Below, in pieces: positions 1 through 8,158 of a stretch of DNA of 64,000 nt. The notes beneath the pieces were generated by a model. It saw nothing but the letters and a program-made list of their open reading frames with translations, was not told where the DNA came from and did not search any database. Numbering within the stretch: the stretch's first letter is position 1; each line of letters opens with the position of its first letter. The position numbers and the translations under genes were made by a program. Source of the stretch: ENR-C20 sp942493145 (GTDB lineage Bacteria > Bacillota > Clostridia > Acetivibrionales > DTU013); contig OW818679.1 of assembly GCA_942493145.1 (NCBI GenBank), forward strand, positions 1,488,001 to 1,552,000. The letters run 5' to 3'.

Positions 1-2
1 AG

Positions 3-854
3 GTTGAGTTGCTTGAAAACGGGGAAATAGACCTTGAAAAAGCAGGAGCGGCAATAAAGCAGGAAACCCGTATGGTGCTTATACAAAGGTCAAGAGGATA
101 TTCGTGGAGGCAGGCTCTGAGTATTTCCAGCCTTGAAAAGGCAATAAGGTACATAAAAGGAATTAGAAATGATATAATTGTAATGGTTGACAACTGTTAT
201 GGTGAATTTGTAGAGGAGAAGGAGCCGGTGGAAGCCGGTGCCGACATTGTAGCAGGTTCATTAATAAAGAATCCGGGCGGAGGGCTTGCTCCATCCGGTG
301 GCTATATAGCCGGCAAGGCGGAATATGTACGCAAGGCTGCCTACAGGCTTACGACACCAGGCTTGGGCAGGAAGGTCGGCGCAACACTTGGCAACAACAG
401 GCTTTTAATCCAGGGCTTGTTCCTGGCGCCCCATGTTGTCGCTGAGAGCCTCAAGGGAGCAGTGTTCTGTGCAGCTGTAATGGGCAGGCTGGGATTTGAG
501 ACTTCACCTCAACCTGGAGACGAAAGAAGCGACATAATCCAGGCAATAAGGTTTGGCAACCCTGAGGCCATGATTGCCTTCTGTCAGGGAATTCAGAAGG
601 GGTCGCCGGTTGACGCTTTCGTGACACCGGAACCATGGGACATGCCAGGGTATGATTGTCCTGTGATAATGGCGGCCGGAGCATTCATTCAGGGCTCATC
701 GATAGAGCTCAGTGCGGATGCACCGCTAAAACCCCCTTACACTGCATATATGCAGGGAGGATTGGTTTATGAACATGTGAAACTGGGTGTGATGACAGCA
801 ATCAGGTTCATGGCTGAGAATAAATTGATAAAGCTTGTGGCCTGTGACAATTAA
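3..854 (+). CDS. Methionine gamma-lyase family / aluminum resistance protein (C-terminal part)
   Basis: The frame is open at the left edge, so the start lies outside the window; about 284 residues remain of a family usually near 410-430. It is a PLP-dependent fold-type I protein of the YnbB group (Cys/Met metabolism related, often labelled aluminum resistance protein). The visible PLP site is the stretch MVDNCYGEF, with the Asp that contacts the pyridine nitrogen, followed about 30 residues later by GSLIKNPGGG with the Schiff-base Lys. The remaining C-terminal domain is intact to the stop. In Clostridia this gene commonly sits in housekeeping context. The in vivo substrate of the family is not settled; lyase activity is inferred from homology. 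Confidence 0.85.
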   Translation, partial: VELLENGEIDLEKAGAAIKQETRMVLIQRSRGYSWRQALSISSLEKAIRYIKGIRNDIIVMVDNCYGEFVEEKEPVEAGADIVAGSLIKNPGGGLAPSGGYIAGKAEYVRKAAYRLTTPGLGRKVGATLGNNRLLIQGLFLAPHVVAESLKGAVFCAAVMGRLGFETSPQPGDERSDIIQAIRFGNPEAMIAFCQGIQKGSPVDAFVTPEPWDMPGYDCPVIMAAGAFIQGSSIELSADAPLKPPYTAYMQGGLVYEHVKLGVMTAIRFMAENKLIKLVACDN

Positions 855-887
855 AACTTTAATATAAGCAGGCCACAACATCAAGGA

Positions 888-940
888 AGTGTATTTGTAA
901 CACTCCAAATAAAAACAAAAATGAAGTGTTACAAAACACT
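888..940. repeat. Imperfect inverted repeat upstream of HlyD-like gene
   Basis: AGTGTATTTGTAACACT (888-904) faces AGTGTTACAAAACACT (925-940). The arms pair over 16 bp with one bulged A and enclose a 20-nt A-rich loop. No T-run follows, so it is not a standard intrinsic terminator for the upstream gene. It may be an operator or an mRNA hairpin ahead of the gene starting at 990. Confidence 0.6.
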
Positions 941-989
941 GGATCCAAAAATCTAATAGGATGAAATGAAACAAAAAGGCTGAGAAACC

Positions 990-2306
990 ATGGAAAAAGT
1001 TACAAGGAAGAGTGTCATCGAAAAGAACAAAGCTGAGAAAAAGAAGGCTTCTGAAGTGAACAAAGGAAAAAGGTTAAAAGTGGGAGGGATTATAGCCCTG
1101 CTTTTTGCACTGCTTTATGTTCCTTCATTTTGGCATTGGGTGAACAAGGATAACATAATAAACGACATCATCAGGATAGGATATATAGAACATTCGATCA
1201 ACGCAGACGGACTGGTTGTGAGAGATGAGGTGCTGCTTGCAGTTGCAGGATATGATGGGAAATTCATACCTGAAATTTCAGAAGGTGAAAGGGTCAGTGC
1301 CTTTGGTTCTGTAGCCACAATATCAAATTCTGAAACCGCTGGATTAATCGATGAGTTGGAAGAGGTAAGAAAAAAGATTGTCCAGGCTCAAAACGAAAAA
1401 ATGAAAGAAAACAAATTCTTCTCGGAAGATATTGATAAAATTAACAGTGCTATAGGCTTAAAGGTTCAAGAAATCATCAAGGTCGGGAATAGTAATTCCA
1501 TGACAGGCATAACAGCCCTGAAAGCCGATATCGATGGAATGATAGAGAAAAAGGCTGCCATTGCCGGTGAGAATAGCACTGATTCATACATAAACTCTCT
1601 CAGACAGGAACGTGATTCCATCCAGAAACGCATCGATTCCAGCACCAGCAGAATAACCTCGGAAAGTTCAGGGATAATCTCTTATGAAATTGACGGATAT
1701 GAACAGGAACTCACACCTGCTGTAATAAAGGATCTCACTGTGGATACAATACAGGGAATCATTTCTGAGGATACAAAGAAGCCTTCTTCTGACAACCTGC
1801 TGGCAAAAGACGACTACTTCGCAAAGATAATCAAATCATATGAGTCACATATAGTGGTAATACTGGAGAAGGATAAGGCGGATCTGTTTGAAGCCGGTGA
1901 TGGGATTGGTGTTCGTATCAATGATCTGTCTCAGGAGGTAAGAGGGGAAATCACATATAAATCCGATGAACAAAAAGGGAAATATATTATTGCCGTCAGA
2001 ATCGACAGATGTACTGAAACCCTTTCAGGGACAAGGAAGGTAAATGTAGACCTTGTAAGTGATTTTGAGGAAGGATTGAAAGTTCCATTTAAGAGTCTTT
2101 TCAATATAAATAAAGAAAAGAATACTGCTGAAATATTTCTGATCAAGGCAAATGTTGCATCCATCAGGCAAGTTGTGATTTTAAGCAGCGATAATGAATA
2201 CGCCATAATAAAAAGTCCTGCGGATGAGGTGAAAAATACAGTGAGCCTCTATGATACATATATCCTGAACTATGATAATGTTAAGGAAGGACAGATAATC
2301 AACTGA
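990..2306 (+). CDS. HlyD-like membrane-anchored protein of the sepF cluster
   Basis: 438 aa. A charged, lysine-rich N-terminus (residues 1-30) is followed by one membrane segment (about 32-50, rich in I/A/L) and a long extracytoplasmic part. Residues about 65-110 look like a barrel-sandwich (biotinyl-lipoyl-like) half-motif, 115-220 are charged and helical/coiled-coil-like, and the rest resembles the beta domains of HlyD/membrane-fusion proteins. Proteins of this form directly precede yggS-sepF-yggT-divIVA in several Clostridia, suggesting a link to envelope or division work rather than drug export, because no transporter is next to it. Its TGA overlaps the yggS ATG by one base. The Shine-Dalgarno for this gene is weak. 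Function is inferred. Confidence 0.75.
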   Translation: MEKVTRKSVIEKNKAEKKKASEVNKGKRLKVGGIIALLFALLYVPSFWHWVNKDNIINDIIRIGYIEHSINADGLVVRDEVLLAVAGYDGKFIPEISEGERVSAFGSVATISNSETAGLIDELEEVRKKIVQAQNEKMKENKFFSEDIDKINSAIGLKVQEIIKVGNSNSMTGITALKADIDGMIEKKAAIAGENSTDSYINSLRQERDSIQKRIDSSTSRITSESSGIISYEIDGYEQELTPAVIKDLTVDTIQGIISEDTKKPSSDNLLAKDDYFAKIIKSYESHIVVILEKDKADLFEAGDGIGVRINDLSQEVRGEITYKSDEQKGKYIIAVRIDRCTETLSGTRKVNVDLVSDFEEGLKVPFKSLFNINKEKNTAEIFLIKANVASIRQVVILSSDNEYAIIKSPADEVKNTVSLYDTYILNYDNVKEGQIIN

Positions 2307-2338
2307 TGAGTAATACAGATAATCAACTGATGAGTAAT
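2291..2338 (+). repeat. Perfect 24-bp tandem duplication at the stop/start junction
   Basis: Positions 2291-2314 and 2315-2338 are identical. Each copy contains the TGATG stop-start junction, so the duplication gives yggS two in-frame ATG codons (2306 and 2330), the second 8 codons after the first. The likely Shine-Dalgarno (AAGGAAGG, 2283-2290) precedes only the first copy. Confidence 0.9.
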
Positions 2339-3022
2339 AATGAAATATTTACTAATATCGAGCGGATCAGGGCGATGGTTGAAGCTGCAGCTGCAAAAAG
2401 CGGAAGAAAGCCGGATGATATAAGGATAATAGCAGTGACCAAGACCGTCGATGCCGACAGGATAATCCAGGCTGTTGATTGTGGGATAGTGGATCTGGGA
2501 GAAAACCGGGTTCAGGAGCTCTGCGCAAAGCATGAACTTGTGGATAGAAAGTGCAGCTGGCACCTGATAGGTCATTTGCAGACAAACAAGGTCAAATATA
2601 TAATAGACAAGGTTACAATGATTCATTCCCTTGACAGAATGGATTTGGCTCTGGAAATTCAGAAGAGGGCACAACAAGCCGGAAAGGTTATGGAAGTGCT
2701 TATAGAGGTCAATATTGCGGAGGAGGAATCGAAATTCGGGATTGCATTACCCGAAGCGAAAGCGTTCGTCCGTCAAGTCTCGGAACTGCCTAATATCAAG
2801 GTCAGGGGCCTTATGACTATTGCTCCGTTGGCTGAGGATCCTGAGGAAATAAGATGGGTTTTTGCGGCGTTAAGAAAATTGTCTATTGACATAAAGGCCG
2901 AAAATACTGATAATATAGATATGGATTATCTTTCCATGGGTATGAGCAACGATTTTGAGGCTGCTATCGAAGAAGGTGCCAATATAGTCAGAATCGGCTC
3001 AGCCATATTTGGAAAGAGATAG
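2306..3022 (+). CDS. yggS: YggS family PLP homeostasis protein
   Basis: 238 aa, normal length for the YggS/PLPBP (YlmE) family: single-domain alanine-racemase-like barrels that bind pyridoxal 5'-phosphate and buffer it, without known catalytic turnover. The PLP lysine is in the early motif AVTKTVDADRI. LGENRVQEL, WHLIGHLQTNKV and the C-terminal SMGMSNDFEAAIEEGANIVRIGSAIFG are family signatures. The start overlaps the preceding TGA (ATGA) and an alternative in-frame ATG lies at 2330 because of a local duplication. The position just before sepF is the classic Gram-positive arrangement (ylmE-ylmF-ylmG-divIVA). Confidence 0.95.
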   Translation: MSNTDNQLMSNNEIFTNIERIRAMVEAAAAKSGRKPDDIRIIAVTKTVDADRIIQAVDCGIVDLGENRVQELCAKHELVDRKCSWHLIGHLQTNKVKYIIDKVTMIHSLDRMDLALEIQKRAQQAGKVMEVLIEVNIAEEESKFGIALPEAKAFVRQVSELPNIKVRGLMTIAPLAEDPEEIRWVFAALRKLSIDIKAENTDNIDMDYLSMGMSNDFEAAIEEGANIVRIGSAIFGKR

Positions 3023-3085
3023 GTGCGTTTTAACCGATACGAAAGACAATAACATACTTTACTAAAGATATGGAGGAATACACCA

Positions 3086-3550
3086 ATGGCAAAACTGATT
3101 AACAAGATGCTTAATTTTGTTGGCTGGGAATCAGAAGAGGAAGAAGAATTGGCAGATGAGAATTCAGTTGCAGTTAATGAAGAAAAATTTCTGCCGTCAC
3201 AGTTTTTGCAGTCCACGTCTAAAAAGCAGCAGAACAACAAGGTAGTAAATATCCATTCAACTTCACAACTCAAAGTAATCATTACACAACCTGAAAATCT
3301 CGAAGACGCAAGGGATATATGTGACCACCTTAAAAACAAGAAAACGGTGGTTGTAAATCTTGAGGATATAACAAAGGAAATGGCACAGCGTATAGTTGAT
3401 TTCCTCAGTGGCTCCATTTATTCCCTGGATGGCGATATTCAGAAGGTTTCAGCCGGGATTTTCGTAATTGCACCAAATAATGTCGACCTGATGGGAGAAT
3501 TCAAAGACGAGCTCAAGAGCAAGGGAGCGGCATTCCCCTGGGTAAAATAG
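3086..3550 (+). CDS. sepF: Cell division protein SepF
   Basis: 154 aa. The N-terminal amphipathic segment (MAKLINKMLNFVGW) matches the SepF membrane-binding helix. A variable acidic linker follows, then the conserved SepF core (about residues 65-150) with NLEDITKEMAQRIVDFLSG and the FVIAPNNVDL end. SepF polymerises into rings or arcs and tethers FtsZ to the membrane at the septum. It is preceded by a good RBS (GGAGG, 3072-3076) and sits in order with yggS, yggT and divIVA. The 176-nt gap to yggT contains strong inverted repeats, so later genes may be uncoupled from it. Confidence 0.96.
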   Translation: MAKLINKMLNFVGWESEEEEELADENSVAVNEEKFLPSQFLQSTSKKQQNNKVVNIHSTSQLKVIITQPENLEDARDICDHLKNKKTVVVNLEDITKEMAQRIVDFLSGSIYSLDGDIQKVSAGIFVIAPNNVDLMGEFKDELKSKGAAFPWVK

Positions 3551-3565
3551 TACTTTTGATACATA

Positions 3566-3694
3566 TAAGATGAACTAAATTATCCACATAAATGCAAAAT
3601 CACAAAAGCCTGATTTTGCTCTAAAGCCAATGAAATTTATTCATCTTATGAATCAAGGAAAATAAGTTGAATTAAGAAAACTTAATTCAACTTA
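3566..3694. repeat. Nested inverted repeats between sepF and yggT
   Basis: Three perfect inverted repeats fill this gap: TAAGATGAA (3566-3574) with TTCATCTTA (3640-3648); inside it GCAAAATCA (3594-3602) with TGATTTTGC (3611-3619); and TAAGTTGAATTAAG (3663-3676) with CTTAATTCAACTTA (3681-3694), a 14-bp stem with an AAAA loop. None has a clear U-tract. They could form a branched RNA processing or attenuation structure, or be remnants of a small mobile palindrome. Confidence 0.7.
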
Positions 3695-3726
3695 TATAGC
3701 TGAATATTTTATATCGGAGGATTCCA

Positions 3727-3999
3727 ATGGGTTATACTTTATACAGACTTGTAAATGCTATTTTTGCCATAGCAGAATTCATTATGCTTGCAAGGGTCGT
3801 AATATCCTGGCTGCCTATTGACAGGAATAACAAATATGTCGATTTGCTTTACCGGATAACCGAACCAGTATTAGCTCCAATAAGAAGGATGCTGGACAGG
3901 ACTCCCCTCGGCGGCAGTTCTACTTTTGATTTTTCGCCGCTCATAGTATTGCTTCTGATTGGTGTTTTACAAAATATAGTCATGAGAATATTATTCTGA
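3727..3999 (+). CDS. yggT: YggT family membrane protein
   Basis: 90 aa, two hydrophobic segments (about residues 5-25 and 68-88) around the conserved loop with the YggT signature: SWLPIDRNN near residue 30 and YRITEPVLAPIRRML near 48-62. Members (YlmG) lie between sepF and divIVA in Firmicutes and are implicated in membrane or division organisation; the biochemical role is unknown. The RBS TCGGAGGA lies just upstream. The last codons and stop fall inside the first unit of a three-copy 26-bp repeat, so the extreme C-terminus (NIVMRILF) is encoded by repeat sequence. Confidence 0.93.
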   Translation: MGYTLYRLVNAIFAIAEFIMLARVVISWLPIDRNNKYVDLLYRITEPVLAPIRRMLDRTPLGGSSTFDFSPLIVLLLIGVLQNIVMRILF

Positions 4000-4050
4000 A
4001 TATAGTCATGAGAATATTATTCTTAATATAGTCATGAGATTGTTATTCTT
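3973..4050 (+). repeat. Three tandem copies of a 26-bp repeat at the yggT stop codon
   Basis: Units at 3973-3998, 3999-4024 and 4025-4050. Units 1 and 2 differ only in the last base (G/T); unit 3 carries two more changes (ATT to TTG region). The yggT TGA (3997-3999) lies at the junction of units 1 and 2, so the array probably arose by duplication of the gene's 3' end. Confidence 0.92.
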
Positions 4051-4069
4051 ATAGAAGAGGTGCCGGCAT

Positions 4070-4519
4070 ATGAACTACACACCGAACGACCTGCAGAACC
4101 TGACCTTCAAGAAATCCATGATGGGCTACAACGAAGATGTAGTTAATGATGTGCTCGATAAGGTCATTGAGGACTATAGCGCGTATATCCGTGAAAACAT
4201 AGAACTGAAGGACAAGCTGGCATTACTGAATGACGGCCTCCAGCACTATAAAAATATCGAGGAGTCCTTGCAGAATACACTGTTCGCGGCGCAGCAGACC
4301 GGCGAAGACATCAAGAAGAATGCATATGAAAAAGCCGACAACATCGTGAAGGAAGCGGAAATCAGATCACAGAAGATCATAAACGATGCAAACCAGGAAG
4401 TTATAAAAATTAGGTTTGAATACGAGGATTTGAAGAAAAGGCTGCATATATTCAAATCCAAGTCAGAAACTCTTTTGTTGTCTCAATTAGAGATCCTGAA
4501 GCAGATGTTTGAGGAATAA
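4070..4519 (+). CDS. divIVA: DivIVA domain protein
   Basis: 149 aa. The N-terminal DivIVA lipid-binding motif is present (residues about 3-40: YTPNDLQNLTFKKSMMGYNE, VNDVLDKVIEDY), followed by two coiled-coil stretches (about 40-65 and 75-145). DivIVA-type proteins sense negative membrane curvature at poles and septa and recruit division or wall-synthesis proteins. The gene is shorter than B. subtilis DivIVA (164 aa) but has the whole lipid-binding domain and coiled coil. It closes the yggS-sepF-yggT cluster; a GAGGTG RBS lies before the ATG. The next gene, ileS, has its own promoter and T-box. Confidence 0.93.
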   Translation: MNYTPNDLQNLTFKKSMMGYNEDVVNDVLDKVIEDYSAYIRENIELKDKLALLNDGLQHYKNIEESLQNTLFAAQQTGEDIKKNAYEKADNIVKEAEIRSQKIINDANQEVIKIRFEYEDLKKRLHIFKSKSETLLLSQLEILKQMFEE

Positions 4520-4592
4520 CCTGGATCTGGCGCGGGAGATTGCTGAGATAACTGCCGGTGTGAGATAAGCTGCCGGAGATAAGCTGCCGGTG

Positions 4593-4622
4593 TTGACACA
4601 CAGCCTGACTGTGTTGTATAAT
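4593..4622 (+). promoter_or_regulatory. SigA-type promoter of the ileS T-box leader
   Basis: Perfect consensus TTGACA (4593-4598), 18-nt spacer, TATAAT (4617-4622). Transcription would begin near 4630 and give a leader of about 380 nt before ileS. Confidence 0.85.
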
Positions 4623-4629
4623 TCATTTA

Positions 4630-4986
4630 ATATTCGGGGAGATTATACCCGGCTACCAGTTGAATATGATAAATGCAATGAATGGAAAGAGTAAAAGGTG
4701 ACACCTGCAAAGAGAGCAGGGGACGGTGGAAGCCCTGCAAGGTCGGCCTTCGAAAATCATCCACAAGCAGCTGACGGAAAGCGTACGGTCCAATGACCGG
4801 ATCGTGAGTATGAGAAGCCGGTTCAAACCGTTATATTTTCAAGTGATTGTTGCATTCATTGTGCAGATTCAAACGAAGCTATGCTTATATGGTTTGACCG
4901 GTGAAGAAGATGATAATTTGGGTGGTACCGCGTGAGTTATATGTCCCTCTCGTCCCTATTTCGGGGATGAAGAGGGTTTTTTATTT
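4630..4986 (+). promoter_or_regulatory. T-box riboswitch (isoleucine) upstream of ileS
   Basis: The leader holds the Stem I start with the AGTA element (GGAAAGAGTAAAAGG, near 4684), a long Stem I region, the T-box sequence GGGTGGTACCGCG (4920-4932) and directly after it a G/C-rich terminator stem (4945-4976) with a T-tract to 4986. Uncharged tRNA-Ile pairing at the specifier and the T-box bulge would favour antitermination. A candidate ATC (Ile) specifier lies at 4756-4758 on the 3' side of Stem I, but the exact specifier was assigned by eye. The following ileS gene fixes the amino-acid identity. Confidence 0.92.
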
Positions 4987-5010
4987 ATTTATTAGATCGG
5001 AGATGTGGTT

Positions 5011-8000
5011 ATGTATAAAAAAGTATCAACGGATTTGAAATTCGTAGAAAGAGAAAAGGAAGTTCTTCAATATTGGAAGGATAACAGGATTTTTGAGAAG
5101 AGTACAAAATTCAGGGAAGGAAACCAGGCCTTCACCTTTTACGACGGTCCGCCTACTGCCAATGGCAAGCCTCATATAGGACACATACTGACACGTACCA
5201 TAAAGGACCTTATTCCAAGGTATAAAACCATGAAGGGCTACAATGTCCTGAGAAAAGCGGGCTGGGACACACATGGCCTGCCTGTGGAGCTTGAGGTAGA
5301 AAAAGCACTCGGCATCAATGGCAAGCCGGAAATAGATAGCTATGGTGTGGAGCCATTCATTCAGAAATGCAAGGAGAGCGTCTGGAAATACAAGCGTGAG
5401 TGGGAGGACATGAGCGATCGTGTTGGCTTCTGGGCAGATATGGAAAACCCATATATAACTTATCACAATTCATATATCGAATCGGTGTGGTGGTCTTTAA
5501 AAACCATATGGGACAAGGGGTTGCTATACAAAGGCCACAAGATCGTACCCTATTGCCCGCGCTGCGGAACATCCCTTTCAAGCCATGAGGTAGCTCAGGG
5601 CTATAAGGATGTCACCGACAAGACCGTATATGTTAAATTCCCAGTCAGGGGCGAGCCGGGAGTATTCCTCATGGCATGGACCACGACGCCCTGGACGCTG
5701 CCGTCAAACGTTGCACTTACCGTGAATCCGGTTGAGTACTATGTCCGCGCAAAGCAGGGTGACGAAACCTATATCCTCGCCGAAGCTCTGGCACAAACTG
5801 TGCTTGGGGAAGGCTTCGAGATACTGGACAGGGTAAAGGGCAAAGAACTCTTTGGTATGGAATATGTACCCCTTTTCGACTTTGCAAAGCCTGAGAAGAA
5901 GGCATATTATGTGGTGTGCGACAGCTTTGTAACCCTTACTGACGGTACCGGTATCGTCCATACTGCTCCTGCATTTGGTGAGGACGACGCAAAAGTCGGC
6001 AAGGCAAACGACCTGCCGTTCGTACAGCTGGTAAATGAACAGGGTAATTTCGTCAAGTCGGCGGAATTCATCAAGGGAATGTTTGTAAAAGACGCGGATC
6101 CACTTATTTTGAAGGATCTCAAGCAGAGAGGACTCGCCTTCAAACTGACGGATTATGAGCATTCATATCCCTTCTGTTGGAGGTGCGACACGCCACTTAT
6201 ATACTATGCACGCGACACCTGGTTCATCAAAATGACCGAGGTGCGCGACAAGCTGCTTTATAACAATAATATTATAAACTGGATGCCAGACAATATAAGG
6301 GAAGGACGTATGGGCAACTTCCTCGAAAATGTGGTGGACTGGGGTCTAAGCCGATCAAGATACTGGGGTACGCCGCTTCCCATATGGGAGTGCGAATGCG
6401 GACACCGCCATATGATAGGAAGCATAGCGGAACTCAAGGAAATGGGTGATGACGTTCCGGAGGACATCGAACTCCACAAGCCATTTATCGACAAGGTTTT
6501 CCTGAACTGCCCCAAATGCGGGACAGGAAAGATGAAGAGGGTAGCTGACGTTATCGACTGCTGGTACGACTCAGGTTCAATGCCTTTCGCACAGTGGCAC
6601 TATCCCTTCGAAAACAAGGAATTGTTCGATGAGAATTATCCGGCAGATTTCATAAGCGAGGCCATAGATCAGACCAGGGGCTGGTTCTACACCCTGCTGG
6701 CGATATCCACCCTGCTTTTTGAAAAGCCGGCCTTCAAGAACTGCATAGTCCTCGGACACGTTAATGACAAGGAAGGGCAGAAGATGAGCAAGCACAAGGG
6801 CAATGTCGTGGATCCCTGGACCGTGCTTGACAAACAGGGAGCCGACGCAGTACGCTGGTATTTCTACATCGGAAGCGCACCCTGGCTGCCCAGCAGGTTC
6901 TCTGAAGAAGCTGTAAGCGAACACCAGCGCAAATTCATGGGAACACTTTGGAACACCTATGCTTTCTATGTCCTGTATGCAGGCATTGACAATTTCAACC
7001 CGATGCAGTACAAGCTTGAATATGACAAGCTCACCATCATGGACAGATGGGTGCTGTCGAGGCTCCATACCCTTATTGGCACAGTGGACAAGAACCTGGA
7101 GCAATACAAGCTTACCGAATCTGCCAGGGCCATACAGGAGTTTGTAGACGACCTGAGCAACTGGTATGTCAGAAGGAACAGGGAACGCTTCTGGCAGAAG
7201 GATATGACACAGGACAAGATAAATGCATACATGACGCTGTACACCGTTTTATCCGAGCTTATAAAGGTCGCAGCTCCTTTTGTGCCGTTTATAACTGAAG
7301 AGATATACGGCAACATCGTGAGGAACGTTGATCCTGATGCTCCCGAAAGCGTGCATTTGTGCGATTTCCCTGTTGTTGACCCGAAGTATCCTGATGCCGA
7401 CCTTGAAAAATACATGGACAGGGTGCTCAAGCATGTTGTGCTCGGCAGGGCCTGCAGGAATACAGCAAATATAAAGAACAGGCAGCCTGTAGCAAGGATG
7501 TACATCAAGGATTCCATCGTACTGCCTGAGCTCTACAAGGATATAATCGCAGATGAACTGAACGTGAAGGAGATAGTTTTCACCGAAGATGCAAGTCAGT
7601 TTACGACATACAAATTCAAGCCCCAGCTCAAGACACTTGGACCAAGGTATGGCAAGCTGGTACCCTCGATAGGAAAAGCGCTGCAGGAGGTTGACGGAAA
7701 TGCGGTTATGGCACTTTTCGGAAGAGGTGAAAAGCTCTGCATGCAGGTTGAGGGAACAGATGTTGAACTGGCTGAGACCGATGTGCTGATTGAGACCGCA
7801 CGCAGCGAAGGTTTCGTCTCGGAGAGTGACAGGGATGTAACTGTAGTACTTGATATCAACCTTACTCCGGAATTGGTGGAGGAGGGCTTTGTAAGGGAAA
7901 TAATCAGCAAGGTTCAGACCATGAGGAAGGAAGCAGACTTTGAGGTACAGGATAATATAATCCTTTACTATGGAGAAAATGCAAGGATAGCCGGAATCAT

Positions 8001-8136
8001 GGAACGGAACAGAGAGCTCATATCAGCAGATGTTTTGGCAGTGAAGCTCTTGCCGGGCAATGGTGACGGCTATACCAAGGAATGGAATTTAAACGGGGAG
8101 AATGCATCCTTTACGGTTTGTAAGGTAAAAGCCTGA
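5011..8136 (+). CDS. ileS: Isoleucyl-tRNA synthetase
   Basis: 1041 aa class Ia aminoacyl-tRNA synthetase that charges tRNA-Ile. The HIGH motif (PHIGH) is at about residues 55-58 and KMSKH at 591-595. The CP1 editing domain (AWTTTPWTLPSN) lies between them. Cys pairs CPRCG, CWRCD, CECGH and CPKCG are all internal. The C-terminus has no zinc-binding Cys cluster, and the length is well above the roughly 920 aa of B. subtilis-type enzymes, so it resembles the longer 'type 2' IleRS. The ATG at 5011 is chosen because GGAG (4999-5002) is 8 nt upstream; an in-frame GTG at 5005 would be too close. It is controlled by the T-box just upstream. Confidence 0.97.
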   Translation: MYKKVSTDLKFVEREKEVLQYWKDNRIFEKSTKFREGNQAFTFYDGPPTANGKPHIGHILTRTIKDLIPRYKTMKGYNVLRKAGWDTHGLPVELEVEKALGINGKPEIDSYGVEPFIQKCKESVWKYKREWEDMSDRVGFWADMENPYITYHNSYIESVWWSLKTIWDKGLLYKGHKIVPYCPRCGTSLSSHEVAQGYKDVTDKTVYVKFPVRGEPGVFLMAWTTTPWTLPSNVALTVNPVEYYVRAKQGDETYILAEALAQTVLGEGFEILDRVKGKELFGMEYVPLFDFAKPEKKAYYVVCDSFVTLTDGTGIVHTAPAFGEDDAKVGKANDLPFVQLVNEQGNFVKSAEFIKGMFVKDADPLILKDLKQRGLAFKLTDYEHSYPFCWRCDTPLIYYARDTWFIKMTEVRDKLLYNNNIINWMPDNIREGRMGNFLENVVDWGLSRSRYWGTPLPIWECECGHRHMIGSIAELKEMGDDVPEDIELHKPFIDKVFLNCPKCGTGKMKRVADVIDCWYDSGSMPFAQWHYPFENKELFDENYPADFISEAIDQTRGWFYTLLAISTLLFEKPAFKNCIVLGHVNDKEGQKMSKHKGNVVDPWTVLDKQGADAVRWYFYIGSAPWLPSRFSEEAVSEHQRKFMGTLWNTYAFYVLYAGIDNFNPMQYKLEYDKLTIMDRWVLSRLHTLIGTVDKNLEQYKLTESARAIQEFVDDLSNWYVRRNRERFWQKDMTQDKINAYMTLYTVLSELIKVAAPFVPFITEEIYGNIVRNVDPDAPESVHLCDFPVVDPKYPDADLEKYMDRVLKHVVLGRACRNTANIKNRQPVARMYIKDSIVLPELYKDIIADELNVKEIVFTEDASQFTTYKFKPQLKTLGPRYGKLVPSIGKALQEVDGNAVMALFGRGEKLCMQVEGTDVELAETDVLIETARSEGFVSESDRDVTVVLDINLTPELVEEGFVREIISKVQTMRKEADFEVQDNIILYYGENARIAGIMERNRELISADVLAVKLLPGNGDGYTKEWNLNGENASFTVCKVKA

Positions 8137-8158
8137 AGATAACTGGGGTGACGTAAAT

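Noticed and set aside
4726..4935. A 69-codon frame across the ileS T-box
   Set aside because: It runs through Stem I and the T-box sequence and has no RBS; the DNA is an RNA element.
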